Shown here in pieces: positions 22,419-34,364 of a stretch of DNA of 64,000 nucleotides. The notes under the pieces were generated by a model. It was not told where the DNA came from and did no database searches. It was given only the letters and a program-made list of their open reading frames with translations. Source of the DNA: Trichoderma breve (taxonomy: Eukaryota; Ascomycota; Sordariomycetes; Hypocreales; Hypocreaceae); NCBI RefSeq assembly GCF_028502605.1, contig NC_079234.1, forward strand, positions 3,100,001 through 3,164,000, read 5' to 3'. The stretch's first letter is position 1. The number at the start of each line of letters is the position of its first letter. The translations under genes were made by a program, and so were the position numbers.

Positions 22419-23532
22419 GGTCGCAACCCCACGGAAAGTGCAGGGAACAGCAGAGAATCTAGACTGAAGCAACAATCGATGTGTCACAGTCTTCCCAGGC
22501 AAGCGCGGCCACATAAGTGCTCCAAAAGAAGCACAGCCTATGCACTTGGTGGATGGAGAGTAGTTTCGAGGGTCAATGAGCGAAAGATAAATGTGACCAA
22601 AGACTTTTTTTTTTTTTCCTATGGCGGCGTTGAAAAAAAAAAAAGCCATCACTGGTGTTTACTAAACGGCGGGGCTGATTAATACCCGGGCAACACTAAA
22701 TTTCCCCAGAATTACCTTCAGCCTACGATGACATCAAGTACAAGATTAGCCCCCAATGTAAGTTACCTGCTCAATACTACAACAAACAACAAGCAGCAGA
22801 GGCATCGATAAGTGCCAATTAATGCTATTTATAGACATCTAGATCGACAATCCCATGCAAATACAATTGTGGGCTGAGCACGATGTGTCCCACTCTTGGC
22901 AGATATTAGTAGCAAAAGGGCCTCTAGGCAAGAATTGAATAAATGTACTGAGTTTTTATTTGCTGAAAAAGGAGACACCAGACACATCACGCTCATAGAC
23001 TAAATCCGGCTATAGAGACATAGATAAAAATGAAGCAGAGGAAAAAACACAAGTTGCCGGCCTATATTTCACCTCCCAATCGGCTGAGTTGCCATACCTA
23101 AACGTCTTCGCCTCCACGGTCAACTCTAAATGCTCGTGCTGTGCCAACGTGGCATCGTGTCATTTTAACATGCTGCTCTTCCATCCTCAGTCCTCGTGGC
23201 TGAGCCATAGGTCGCAGCCACGAGTTTCCGATTTTTCAATGACAACAGACGGCATCATCCGACGCCGGCTCTTCCCGCCATCCCCCATCGCCCATTCCTC
23301 GCGCCAACGAGTTCCAACTGAATATTAATGAGATGTATGAGTCTTTAAGGGCTAAATACCATGACATGTAGTGAGGTAGTGTGACAAAACGCCCGTGACA
23401 CCTTACTATGCTGTCCCTAAACGCCGCAAATGGTAAATGTGAAGAAATACATGGTTGGGGCTTTATACCCCGTGTGTAGCAAAGGGGAAAAAATAAACAG
23501 CTGACAAGATTTTCGTCCATCGGATAATATCA
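22419..23532. other. intergenic region between DUS1 and BNI4
   Basis: Contains the DUS1 promoter and the 3' flank of BNI4. AT-rich, with an A/T homopolymer pair at 22606-22645. No gene is supported. Confidence 0.55.
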
Positions 23533-26132
23533 TCAGAAGAAATGCGTATAAATCTTGGAATTTTCATGGACTTCCATTTCCTAAAAATTGAGTTAGTTTA
23601 GATCGTTCTAGAACCCGCATCGGGTACCTAAACAATTGAGTTTCGACGAACCATTTTGAAGCTGTTCAGCTCTTCTTTGATTTGCTGAGCCAGCATCGGT
23701 GTAAGACGGTTGCACGTGGCAATTTCACCACGGCGGTCATACTCTTGGCTAGGCCATGTGTCGTAAAAGATGATGCGTGGTGAAAACGTGGCATTTCTCT
23801 TGGGACCAGCTGAGGGGGTTCCGGGTCGGCTCTTTCCAAGCCGACCTAGAGCACTCATGAAGTAGTCCTCAGTACCAATAGCGGGGGATCCGGTTCTTTT
23901 ACCGTCATCATTTGGTGTACTCGGCGCACTTGAATTGGGCGAGTCGGTGACAGCTGGAATGTTTGGCAGAACGAGATCTGGCGACTCCGATGGCCGGATG
24001 GAAGGGCTTGAAGAGCCTGAACCTGTTGTCAGTTAATTAACAGCTAATAGAGATGATAGAAAACATGAGGCAATACTTACGCTTCAAGATGCCCTTGCGA
24101 ACCGCCGCAAGTACCTCTGCACGTTCTTTTTCACCACCCACAATGCTCTTTCGAGGTCCAGAGTTATCCGTTCCTGCACTGCCCAGACGCTCTGCTCCAA
24201 TTTCAGGGATCTGAGTAGCGTCAAGGGAGTTGCGTTCGAGGCGAGGGAATCCCGTACCACCTTTGCCGGCCTGGGGGTCCGCGGTCACGTTGACACGTCG
24301 AGTCTCTGCTTCCACGGTAATCATAGACACGGCAGCCTGCCCCTCGGTAACAGGACCATCGGCCGCCGGCACGCCCACAACAGACTTCGGCCGGAAGAGG
24401 CCAACCAGCGAACGGGTGCTCTTTTTCATGCCACGGCCCATCTTCCTGATCATAATAGAAGCAGATGAGGCAGTAGACGAGATGGAGAGGTTATCCGTCG
24501 ATCCACCAAAGAAGCGACCGCCATAGATGCTATTGCCAATACCGGCGGCTTCTTGTGCTTCAGCAATTCGCGCTTGCTCGGCGTCATAAGCCTCCTCCGA
24601 TGTTGGGTCTTTGCGGAGCTTGGCTGCTTCCACTCTTTCCATGCCTTCGCCATCAGGACCAGCAGCCTTTCGGAATTCAGCTGCGCTTCCAAATGAAAAG
24701 GCGCGGCGAAGCCTAGAGGTTTTAGTCTTTCCCTTGACGTCCTTTTCATTGATTGCTGCAAGCTGCTTTGCCGCGGGGGACACCGCACTCTTGCCCGAGG
24801 GCGCTGCGGCGGCGGTGGCATCACCAGTTGGTTCATTTGCCATCGTGGCGGGTTTGGATAAGGGAGAAGGACTAAGTGTCCGCTTAACTCCATCGGCAGA
24901 TGAACCTCTCGCAGGTATATTCGCTACCTTGAGCTGATCGCTCTTGACCGGTGTTTCGTCAGCGCCCGGTGAAGAGGGGTTGCCGGTGGGGGTAGTCGGA
25001 TTGCGGTTGGAAGACTGCACATCAATCCCTGGTTAGTATGCACACAACTTACAAAAGGGCCCCCAAAATCCACAGTGCGATTGGATGACGAGTGGCGATG
25101 AAGGGGTCAACTTACCGAGGCCGATCGCGAATGACTGCTTCGACTAGACGATGCGCTATCATTACTTCCTTTACGGACGTGCATAGCCATCTTCTGAGCA
25201 ACCTGAGGAGACTTTTCACTCCTGTCAACGCTCTTGACATTGACAGCTTGCTCTGGACGAGGGGAGTTTTCGGGCTTCAGAAGAGGCCTGAACGAATCTG
25301 TGGATTGTATGGTATGCACGCTTCGGCGGCGCATCTTCTTTGCCTCATCTGGGGACGGTCTGCGGTGCAGATTCGAGTCATCCATGGAGCCGCCCGGGCC
25401 GAGCGAGGGAGAAGCTGCCAGGTTCGGGACTGATCGAGAGCCGCTGGGTGCATGATACATCTGATTTTGATTGCCGGGACTGAGCGGGGGGTTCGAGCTT
25501 TGGGATCGAGTGTTTGAGTGGCTTGGTCTCCGATATCGATCGGGTGCATTCTTGGACATCGCACTGGAAGGCAGTGTCGACTGTGATCCGGTAGAAGCGT
25601 GCGAAAGCTGGGGGCGTGTCGCGGCATTTCTAGACGGAGACTTGACAGAGTCATCGCGTGCACTGCTGCTACCGTGGCTACTGCTGTGGCTGCTGCTATG
25701 ACCGCTGCTATGACCACTGCTATGACCGCTGCTATGACCGCTGCTATGACCGCTGCTGTGGCCACTGCTGTGGCTACCGTTGTAGGTAGGAATCAAGGCC
25801 ATGTTTGTGACGGATGGGTTGGTGCGATGAGAGCGCTGAACCAGGCTGGGGTCGAAAGTCTGCGTGGGAATTCCGGAGGGTGCTGAATTCGTCCGGTAGG
25901 TCCCGTACTGCTGCCATTGCAGGCTCTGATTCAGATTCGGTTGGGGTGCAAAGGCATATGACTGAACGGGAACAGTGCTCCCTCGATATCCTCCTCCTCC
26001 TCTCGGTGCCGAAGTTGTGTATTGATGGTGGCCGTTAGATTGGCTTGCAGGCATCATGCCTGAGGGTGTTGGTCGTTGAAGCATTGTCACCGTACCAGTC
26101 TGTTGCTGATACGTTTGGATCAACGCAGCCAT
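23533..26132 (-). CDS. BNI4: BNI4-like bud-neck/septum scaffold protein
   Basis: Four exons: 25116-26132, 24081-25014, 23652-24022 and 23533-23580, giving 789 residues. Start is the ATG at 26132 (IMAALIQTY); the frame upstream has only a TTG. Most of the protein is disordered Ser/Pro/Gln-rich sequence, with an HSSG repeat at about residues 119-151. A short basic region KKSTRSLVGLFRP lies mid-protein. The C-terminus carries the family signature: FSPRIIFYDTWPSQEYDRRG, ATCNRLTPMLAQQIKEELNSFKM and, after the last intron, EMEVHENSKIYTHFF. RIIF fits the RVxF docking motif by which yeast Bni4 recruits the PP1 phosphatase Glc7; yeast Bni4 also tethers chitin synthase III to septins. A similar cell-wall/septum role is inferred. 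The last intron begins GTTCGT, directly after an ATG codon. Confidence 0.88.
25681..25776 (-). repeat. 12-bp coding minisatellite (HSSG units) in BNI4
   Basis: Tandem 12-bp units reading CATAGCAGCGGT or close variants on the coding strand encode repeated His-Ser-Ser-Gly. At least six units end in Gly, followed by two degenerate units ending in Ser. Unit length is a multiple of three, so copy-number change keeps the frame. Confidence 0.9.
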
Positions 26133-28124
26133 AATCCTCCCAGACCGGGAACCAAAAACAAACGTGCTTGAAGCAGCAATTCCTCCTTTCAATTATACGA
26201 GTGCCGATACAAAGCTTCGGAAATTTTGGTGTTTATCAAAAGTAATAGACGGCAACGCTTTCACGATCAATTCGGGGTCGAGAATGCTAGAACATTATCG
26301 AATATTAGCTATTGCTCCAATGTCTCTGTAGATGGCATTGCCCATTCGAAAAGGATCGGGACTACAGCAAAAGAAAAAATGGAAGGCGAACATATCAAAA
26401 TGTAATCTAACCTTTCTCTTTTTTCGTTTTTTTTCTGTTTTCAGAGCTGGGAACGGGCCAACAGCAAATAAGTGCGGTTATTTCGCTTTCGATGTTTTTT
26501 TCCAATTAATCGCAAAAGAAGAAAGGCCGGTATGACGATTGTATAGAAGGACGCCAGCGGCCAAGGATGCTAAAAGATTCCTCGCGTCGAAATGAAGAGC
26601 TCACTATTACCACGAGGCCACAATCGACTATTACAGAGCAGATGGCTAACTGCTAACTGGTTGAGCACGATCAAGTGTCACATGAGACACGTTGGACCAC
26701 AACTAGCTGCAAAGAAACATGGGAGTTGTGCAGATATCGATCGTTCGTATCGAGATGCCGACTTTGAAGGTCGGAGGATGGCTCTGAGGTATTACGGGCT
26801 CAGAAGGGAAAATGACGGGTTAAAAAAAGGTAGAGCTTTCTAGGCAGAGCCAGTCACCAGAACGGAGAAAAAAATAACAAGAAAAAGGAAAGGTAAATGC
26901 ACAGGACAGAGACAATAGAGTCAGAAATGTCGACGTGTGTGCAATAAAGCGCAACGCCCAAGGTGGTGAAAAGAGAGAAAAGAAACAAGATGGCTCGAAG
27001 ACGAAGGCGAAGGCGAAGGCTGGGAAAGGGGGCACGACGAAAGGCGTAGCGTAGCGGAAATGCGTGCTGTGTAAAGTCGGACAGAGGCAAGGGCGCGAGA
27101 GAAAAGCAGGCGAACCAAGAAGCAGAAGGGGAAGGCTTTGGGGATGGAGAAGAAAGAAAGAAAGAAAAGAAGAGAGTGAAGGTGGACGAGCCGCAATGGT
27201 TCGTGGTTGATGGTGATGGTGATGGGCTGAGGAGAAGAGCAGCCACCCTTGGAGACAGAGGCAGAAAAGTCGAGGAAGAGAGAGCGAGAGAAGTGACCAC
27301 GCCAAAGCAGGCAGCGCACAGGGCACCTGGCACCTGGCAGTGGCAACGGCTGGGCTTGGCTAGGGTCAGGTTTAGCGGGCTGCCAGGGGTGGAGCACGCC
27401 CCTAACCGTGCTATCTCGCGGGGCCTGGTGTTAGCCAGTTGGGGGAGCGGAGGGTACAGGTACATTGCTTTACTTGGGTCTCGCATTGAGCGCTGGCTGA
27501 GGACATGCAAGGCACGAGTACAGGTACTGCAGAGGTACGCACAAGCGCTGCTGGGGAAGGCCGGTGTGTCCCCGTACAGGTCTCGTACCGACAGCCAGGG
27601 CTGGGGGCCAACGCGCGGCCGGCCTGCAAGAACCGACAAACAGCGAGAAAGGACAACATTGAACATCCATTTGAAATCCAATTTTTGATGCTCGCACAGT
27701 ACAGTACCTAGATTACCAATAGATGGATGGATTATGAGTAGCGGCAGAGCTTGGAAGAAGCCAAGGCTGTATGTAGTAGCACTGGAACGGGTTTCTCTCT
27801 CGTACAAGCGCAGTTGTGCATTTGATGTAAACAGGCCGGCGCCGAGCAGCAAAAGGCCACAGGTACCTGTACTTGCGCGGCCAGGCGGGCGCAACAACGG
27901 GTTGCACTGGTTCCTGCACCAGGAACCAAACAAGCACAGAACAACAATGGCGTGGGCCACCTGTGCAGCAGCTCTGGGCACGCCGCTTCGTCAGACTCGG
28001 GGGATACGAAGCACTAAAAATCGGCGCCTCCCCCCCTTCGACCTCGACCCTTTTGGCCCAGTCCTCTGAAACCAAGAGGCTAAAGGAGAGTTGAGATTGG
28101 AGTGTTGCGGGCAGAGCGGCGCAT

Positions 28125-28150
28125 TCAATCAATCTATCAATCTATCAATC
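28125..28150. repeat. short ATCAATCT-type tandem repeat
   Basis: About three AATCTATC-like units in tandem in gene-free DNA. Confidence 0.6.
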
Positions 28151-30860
28151 AGATGGTCTCACGGTGTTGACTGTGTCATTTGCGCACATTCAGGTACCAT
28201 CTACCTTAGGCTTGGGTGCTGTGCCTGTAACTTTTGCAGGACAGCCCGTAGTGCAGAGACCGTGCCGGGCTTGAATGCCCCGGACGGGCGTCTCAACTTC
28301 CGGACCGCCTAGCTTCAACTGTAACATTGATTTGATTTCATTTTCCATCAATGCCATTAATACACTTGTACTCGTACGGCTTTGTGGTAGCATCCATCAA
28401 TTTGCTAATAACTTGGACAAGCATTGCGCCGTACTTGGACATGCCTTGTTGGGTTCGGTACGGCTCCAACCTAGCTGGGACTCCGAGCTTGCCCACCGCA
28501 CCGTGCTCCGCTCGCGTTTGATGCCACATTGGATGGATGCAATTTACTGTACATTGGATTGGATGCAAGTGCAGTACCAGGTACACGTGCAGCAGCATGG
28601 ATGGGATTAAGCACTGCAATTTGACAACATGAATGCAATGTCGCCTCCTCACCTCGCATTGATTGCATCGCCCCCATGCCCTCAGTCACTGTCGCCGACA
28701 TTGAGTACTGATGTTTCTAGAGAAAATGAAGACATCAAAAGAAGCAGCAGTTACTCTGTACTGTACTGTGTCATTTTATTTTCTCCCCCCTGACACTTAT
28801 GACAAAGTACACATACACATGCCTTGCTGGGCTAGTTCTCGTAGGCAGCCCTCGGCCGCTTTTGCTTTGGACAAGGTCGCGTCGATGCACAGAACAAGCA
28901 CCAGCCAAGACGCGACTGATTGGATCATCCCCGACTCGCGACCGCATTAAACCCACTGCGACTAGGTACGATAGCCAGGGGCCATCGACCAGGGCCGCAG
29001 ATGACTGCAAAGTAGCGCGACCTTGGGCTCGTACCGCTACTGGTACGTCGATGCCGCAACCTCGCCTTTGGCCGGATGCAGGACGAGCTGCCAAGCCAGG
29101 AAAAGAAGGCGTCGTCTTTTCTTTTTTGCTTTCGACGCTGCTTCGGTCAACGCTTCTCTCGGTCGATGTCTCTCATTTGCGAGAACCTCCGGCTGGTATG
29201 ATTATCCTCCCCCCACGGTGAGATCGACATCTAGCAGCGCCAGATCCGACTTCGCGCAGCATCCGAAATATCCAGCAAGGCTAGCTGTCCTCTTTGTACC
29301 GGTACATGCTCGACCTCCAGACGAGCCGCCGACCCAATACGATACGACAATCCGCTTCTCTGGCCACTCCCCTCGCTGCATTGTCCCATCATACTTGTAA
29401 GCAACCCATGCCGCAGATTTCTTGCAAAAGCCCATGGACATCATTCAATTGGGTGACTGAAGTTGGCAGTGGCACCATCACGCCGGGCAAAAGGTGACCT
29501 GCCTCTTCGTAATGACCGGCCAACGGCTTGAGCGATGCTGCCGTGCTCCAGGCGAGGCGGCAACTCCTACGAGTACGTGCCGTAATTGTGCATGTACGAG
29601 CACCGAGTGGACAAAGGACCGCTACGATCGAGCGGTACTCGTACGTACTGAGCGCTAGGAGCCTTTGCTTCTGATGGATCACCCTGGCTATGCTCGTTCT
29701 TGGACTCACCTCATCCAAATCTTAAGGGTCTAGGGACTACTTGTACAAGGCCTTGCAACTACCCCAAGCCTTCTTCCCATGCCTTGAGAAAGAGACACGA
29801 ATCTCCACGAACAAGCACGGGGATCGACAAGCACTAATCCTGGTGCTCTATCGCTTCTCCATGTTTTTGCTCTTGCGCCCACGGATCGTGGATGCTACGG
29901 CAAAACTTGTATCAATACGATACGGCCACAGCACAGGTGCGTGGGTCGTCTATCCTGGAGCACCACCAGCCCACACCCTCATGGCGCTATTTCATGCAGT
30001 AGTCCCAGGTGAGGCAATATGCCCGGCGGGATGCATCTGGTTGGCTTTGATGTATATGCACGAAATGCTCAAGGAGAACGCAAAGAAGCGCCGGACTCGG
30101 GTCAAGAGGCTTTCTACAACGCCATGCAGCGAGCCGCAAGTTGCTGAAGAATTGAAGACATATTATGTATCCCACACAGCTGAGCCAATTTCCACGCGCT
30201 TACTGGTAGAGTGATTACTCGGAGATTGCGGGCCCTAACAACGAGGATATTGGCAAAATTGCTCCAGTCCTACTCATTTACCATGGCCAGGGAGAAAAGC
30301 TCTGTCGCTTCCACCCATATGATCAAAGTTTGTTTCGGTCAGCGTAGCCCCCAAGAATCTAAGCTTTCAATGCTTCCTCACTTTGTGCACGAGTTGCAAA
30401 AAAAAAACATAAAAACTATCTAGGGAGAAGGACGAAGCCGGACAAGCAAATGACGTAACAAGCATGAGAAACCCACACGGAAACCTTAATGCAGTGCGCG
30501 CTATGGAGTAGCATCCCATGCGACAATTATCGTATTCGCAGAGGGGAAGTGGTTGTCTCCAGAATATTCTGGCCTGTAGGAGCATCTGGTAGAAGGTGGC
30601 CTTAGGTTCATGTGATGCTCGGACGTGAAGAATCGAGACCCTCCACTCCACCACCGATGAGGCCCACGTCGGTTATTTTTAGGCCGTTCCAATAGTTCGG
30701 GATCTCTCACGGGTTACGAAGCCATGGCGCAAGAAATCTCTATCCTCTCCGAAGCAGAAGCCTTCTACGGAGTTGCTCCGTACATACGATCTTGCGGATC
30801 CGTTCCCGGCTAGCTGCGAAGTGGTGGTGTTGCACAACGCCTTGCCCGCCTCTGATATAA

Positions 30861-30879
30861 GTACATACATACATACACA
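30861..30879. repeat. (TACA)n microsatellite
   Basis: About four to five TACA units in tandem in gene-free DNA. Confidence 0.65.
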
Positions 30880-32428
30880 GGCGTACGCATTCCCAACAAC
30901 TTGGCAGTATCATAAAAGCTTCCCAAATTACACAACATAGAAGAGGCTGGAGCCATTAGAACTTCATGATACTTGATATCATCTACCAGAGGAAGATAAC
31001 CACAGCAAGAGGGATAAATACTCGAAGAGCTAGGTACAGGTAGACTGGACAAGATGATGTGCATCTCGTAATGATATACTTCATACTGTAGTCTGGAATG
31101 CTGAATAGTCAGGTCGGGGGTGATGGCTATTAGCCACTCCCTTCTTTTTCCGAAGGGGGTGGCGCCTTGCTCACACTCTACTCAAGTTATTTGTAAGAGG
31201 CTTGTTATTATTGAAGACGACGACTCAGGTAGCACAAGTACGCGTACCCAGCCCATGTGATATATTGGCTTTATCATCAATGGATAGATGTCATGTCAAC
31301 TACCACTACGGAGTACAACTACCGGCAACCCGAAAGCGAGCCTTTTTTTACAAACAAAAATTCTCCTCACAACCCCGTCATGGTCTCCATCTTCAACTTG
31401 AGACGGGCCGTGGCTTGTGGATTGGACGCCACGCCGATCAGACGGCTGTGGACTTTCGAACATTTGATTTTGCCACTGGGAGGAGCCGTGGATGCAACCG
31501 GCCCTGATTGTCTGTTCGCGGTAGCTCAAATCTACTTGGACGCGGGGCTAGTTGAGGGGAGAATCTGCTCAGCTACTGTGTAGACGCCAAGATCTCGCAG
31601 CCATGATTGATTGCTTGCGGTAATGATTGGCAATTGTCATGTTTAAACAAGCTTTTTCAAAGCTGGCACGTAAATATTGTACGTGCATTAGTAGGTAGTA
31701 GGTACACTTGGTGCTCAATCTATCTCACGGTGCGGGTAGACCGAGCTTAGTAACTCGGTGTCTCTGGAACTGGAGACACCTTTTGTTCATCAAAAGCTCC
31801 ACTGTTACATCCCTTGCCTTATTTCATGTTTGCTCTAATATTACCTCGTTTCAGTTGAACGGTAGTATTAGAAACGCCAGCTTTAACTGGGCTTGAGTCG
31901 TTCGACTTTTGCCCTAGAACGGGCCTAACCTAGAGCCCCCCATTGTGGTAACCCAAATAGTACTAGCATCCATCAACCGGTTATTAGTTGATTAGCCTCA
32001 AAAGATGGACTCCAAGCAGTTGGAGGAAGTGACACTAACAAGACCACTTGTGCTAACAACAGCCGTGCCAAATTCAGCTCAATCCTTCGGCTCAATGTCG
32101 CCAGGCAGACGTGGACAGCATCTTGTATCAATGATCCTGATCATCAACAACCGCCCGTCGTCATACTTGTACAGGTATAAACCTCTGTGAAACACCAGAA
32201 AAACACCAGAGCACTTGTATGCATGATATCCCAACAGAGATTGTCGTCTCGAGGTTGTTCGCGATAGCGTCAAGCACATGGGACCAAAGGCAGCATAACG
32301 CCTTTCGCTCCATCCCGCTCCCGATGGCTCCTTGCCTTGCCAAGAAATACGCCCAACGCCTCGAGTCTTTCCGATAGCTCAACGTGCGACAAGCCCGTAC
32401 GGGCACGACACACAAAGGCTCCGTCGCC

Positions 32429-34364
32429 ATGGTCGGAGTTCCGCGCAGCAGCGGCTGTCAGCTCTGCAGACAGCGAAGGGTCAAGTGCGACGAGGTTAGA
32501 CCAGAGTGCGGCAACTGTCGCAAGTACGGCACTGGGTGCCCAGGCTACGAGCGAGCCATCAAGTTCGTGTCTGGCAAGCACACGATCCGGAGCAAGGGTT
32601 CTCGGCCGCTGCAAACCAAGTGTCGTAGCAGCACTGGTGCTGCCTCGTCGGAAGCTTCGCCATCCACCACCTCGAATCTGTCTGCCGCCGCCACGACGCC
32701 TGAAAGTATTGGCAGCGGCGGCAGCACAAGTGGTACTGCTGCTGCCGTGTCCACGTCCCTTGTGGCGTCTCTGCAGCCCAATCGAGCCCTCTTTATTGGC
32801 ACTCTGATGGACATGGCCCAGACTAGACTGGCCTCCAAGGACGTCTCTACGTTCCTGGGCTTCTTTGGACGTCTCAGATTCGAGGAGTTTGGCACGGTGG
32901 CGGCTCTAGATGGTGCCATTTGTTCGCTCTCTCTGCATCTTATGGGCAAAGAGCTGGCGGATGACAGCCTCGTCGCCCGGAGCAGGACCGTATATGGATG
33001 GTCCCTTGGTGCTCTTCAGGCGACATTGAGACATCCTACTAAGTGGAAGACGTCCGAGACCTTCTGCTCGGCTGTCTTACTTTGCTTCTTTGAGGTATGC
33101 CTGTAACAATCGGCGGTGATATGCCACATCCCACCTCCTTCTATCTTGTCTCCAAAAGGCATGACCGAGCCTTGCTGACGCAGGAAACAGCTGTTTGCGG
33201 GTACGACCTCAGCAGAGACTTGGTTGCAGCATGCTCAGGGAATTGCTACGCTGATGGAGCAACGTGGTCCTGCAGCTCATGCGCAGGGCAATGACGCAGC
33301 TATACTGTTTTCTTTCCGAGGCATCCTGGTAGGCATACTCCCATTACCCACTCCCGTTTCTTCTACCCCGATGTTATTGGTGATTACGATGGTGCTTTTT
33401 TGCTTTGTCTGGGGCAGCGAAGCTGTCTGTTCCTGCGTCTTCGGAGCTGAAGCGTTGAACAATGGACGAGGGCGTTCAACACGCCCCCAAATTTTGCAAA
33501 GCTGTACCCAAGCCCAGTGGCTGGCTGAGAAGCGGCATACCGCTGCAGCCAAACTTGAAGGAATAAGACGCTCCTTTACTCCGAAAGACTACCTTAGTGA
33601 AGCCCGAGTAGCTAACGCATCCTACTGTTTTCGTCCTTTTTTTCCCGATTTAGATTATGAGCTCCCTATTCTTTCCAACAAGCGACAAATGCTTCTTGGC
33701 TCAGCCAGAATGGAGAAAGGTGATTTACAACGGCCAAGGGCGATCGATTTACACTCCTGAAAACCCGGGGTTTTCGATGCAAGTAGTCAATTCGTTTTTC
33801 GTGTGCCTGGCAGACATGCCCGAGGTTATGTGGTGGGGATATCCGGTCCGCCAGGCTCTGCTGGCCGGCAAACGAGTGAGTCCCAAGCGTTTACAGCATG
33901 TTGCCGAGTTGGCAGCCGCAAACCATGAGCGGTTCGCCGCGTGGTACGAAGACTTTAAGAAGCTCGGCGTCGAGCTGAAGGAGGTGCCGTCAAAGGACCC
34001 CAGCTCGCCGTACCAGGTGGTGCTGGAACACCCCGTGGGATGGCTCGGGTCTATGCACATGGGCTACTGGGCCAGCATGCTGATTCTGCAGGAGTTGATG
34101 CTTCAATGTGGGTGGCCCGTGGATTATCGGGAATCCCAGAAGGAGCTGGTGCAAAACATTCTTCGATCCGTCGAGAGCGTGGGAAGCGGCACCATGGGGC
34201 CGTTCCGGCTGGGTTATTCGATAAGAATCGCGTATGAGTTTGCCAGTGTTGAGGCTCAGCGATGGATCATTTCGCTGCTGGACAAGTTTTCTAAGAGATA
34301 TGCGGCCACGGACAAGAACAGCTACCCGAGTCCACGTGCGGACGCGCAAGGGTACTCGTTTTGA
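32429..34364 (+). CDS. Zn2Cys6 fungal transcription factor (Fungal_trans_2 type)
   Basis: Exons 32429-33094, 33191-33328 and 33654-34364 join in phase 0 to give 504 residues. The N-terminus starts MVGVPRSSG and goes straight into a complete binuclear zinc cluster C10-x2-C13-x6-C20-x6-C27-x2-C30-x6-C37 (CQLCRQRRVKC...). Residues about 60-115 are Ser/Thr/Gly-rich. The rest is the helical middle-homology/regulatory region typical of PF11951 proteins (LFIGTLMDMAQTRLASKD, LFAGTTSAETWLQHAQGIA, ILFSFRGIL, EVMWWGYPVRQALL, LGYSIRIAYEFASVEAQRW). It should be a nuclear DNA-binding regulator; target genes are unknown. The second intron is long (325 nt) and I found no coding exon within it. Start chosen because the frame upstream has only GTG. 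Confidence 0.88.

Larger units (their letters stand above)
26133..32428. other. 6.3 kb gene-free region between BNI4 and a Zn2Cys6 regulator
   Basis: Divergent spacer much longer than its neighbours. From about 26860 to 27300 the minus strand is strongly C/T-rich, like a leader, suggesting a long BNI4 5' untranslated region. A 375-codon open frame on that strand (26854-27981) is low-complexity Ser/Pro/Leu/Phe and I consider it a by-product of pyrimidine skew. From 27400 to 31300 the DNA is dense in GTAC/TACC words and short simple repeats. No RNA gene or transposon feature was recognised. Confidence 0.5.

Noticed and set aside
26854..27981. 375-codon open frame on the minus strand
   Set aside because: Low-complexity Ser/Pro/Leu/Phe composition that follows the C/T skew of a probable BNI4 leader; it overlaps other open frames and has no motif or splice logic.
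29741..30214. 157-codon open frame on the + strand
   Set aside because: It starts at a non-ATG codon, has mixed composition and no domain, and lies in a block with many short random frames.
33329..33653. Possible extra coding exon inside the second intron of the Zn2Cys6 gene
   Set aside because: The open frame there does not join in phase with both flanks, and direct joining GIL|IMSSLFFP gives the family-typical sequence.
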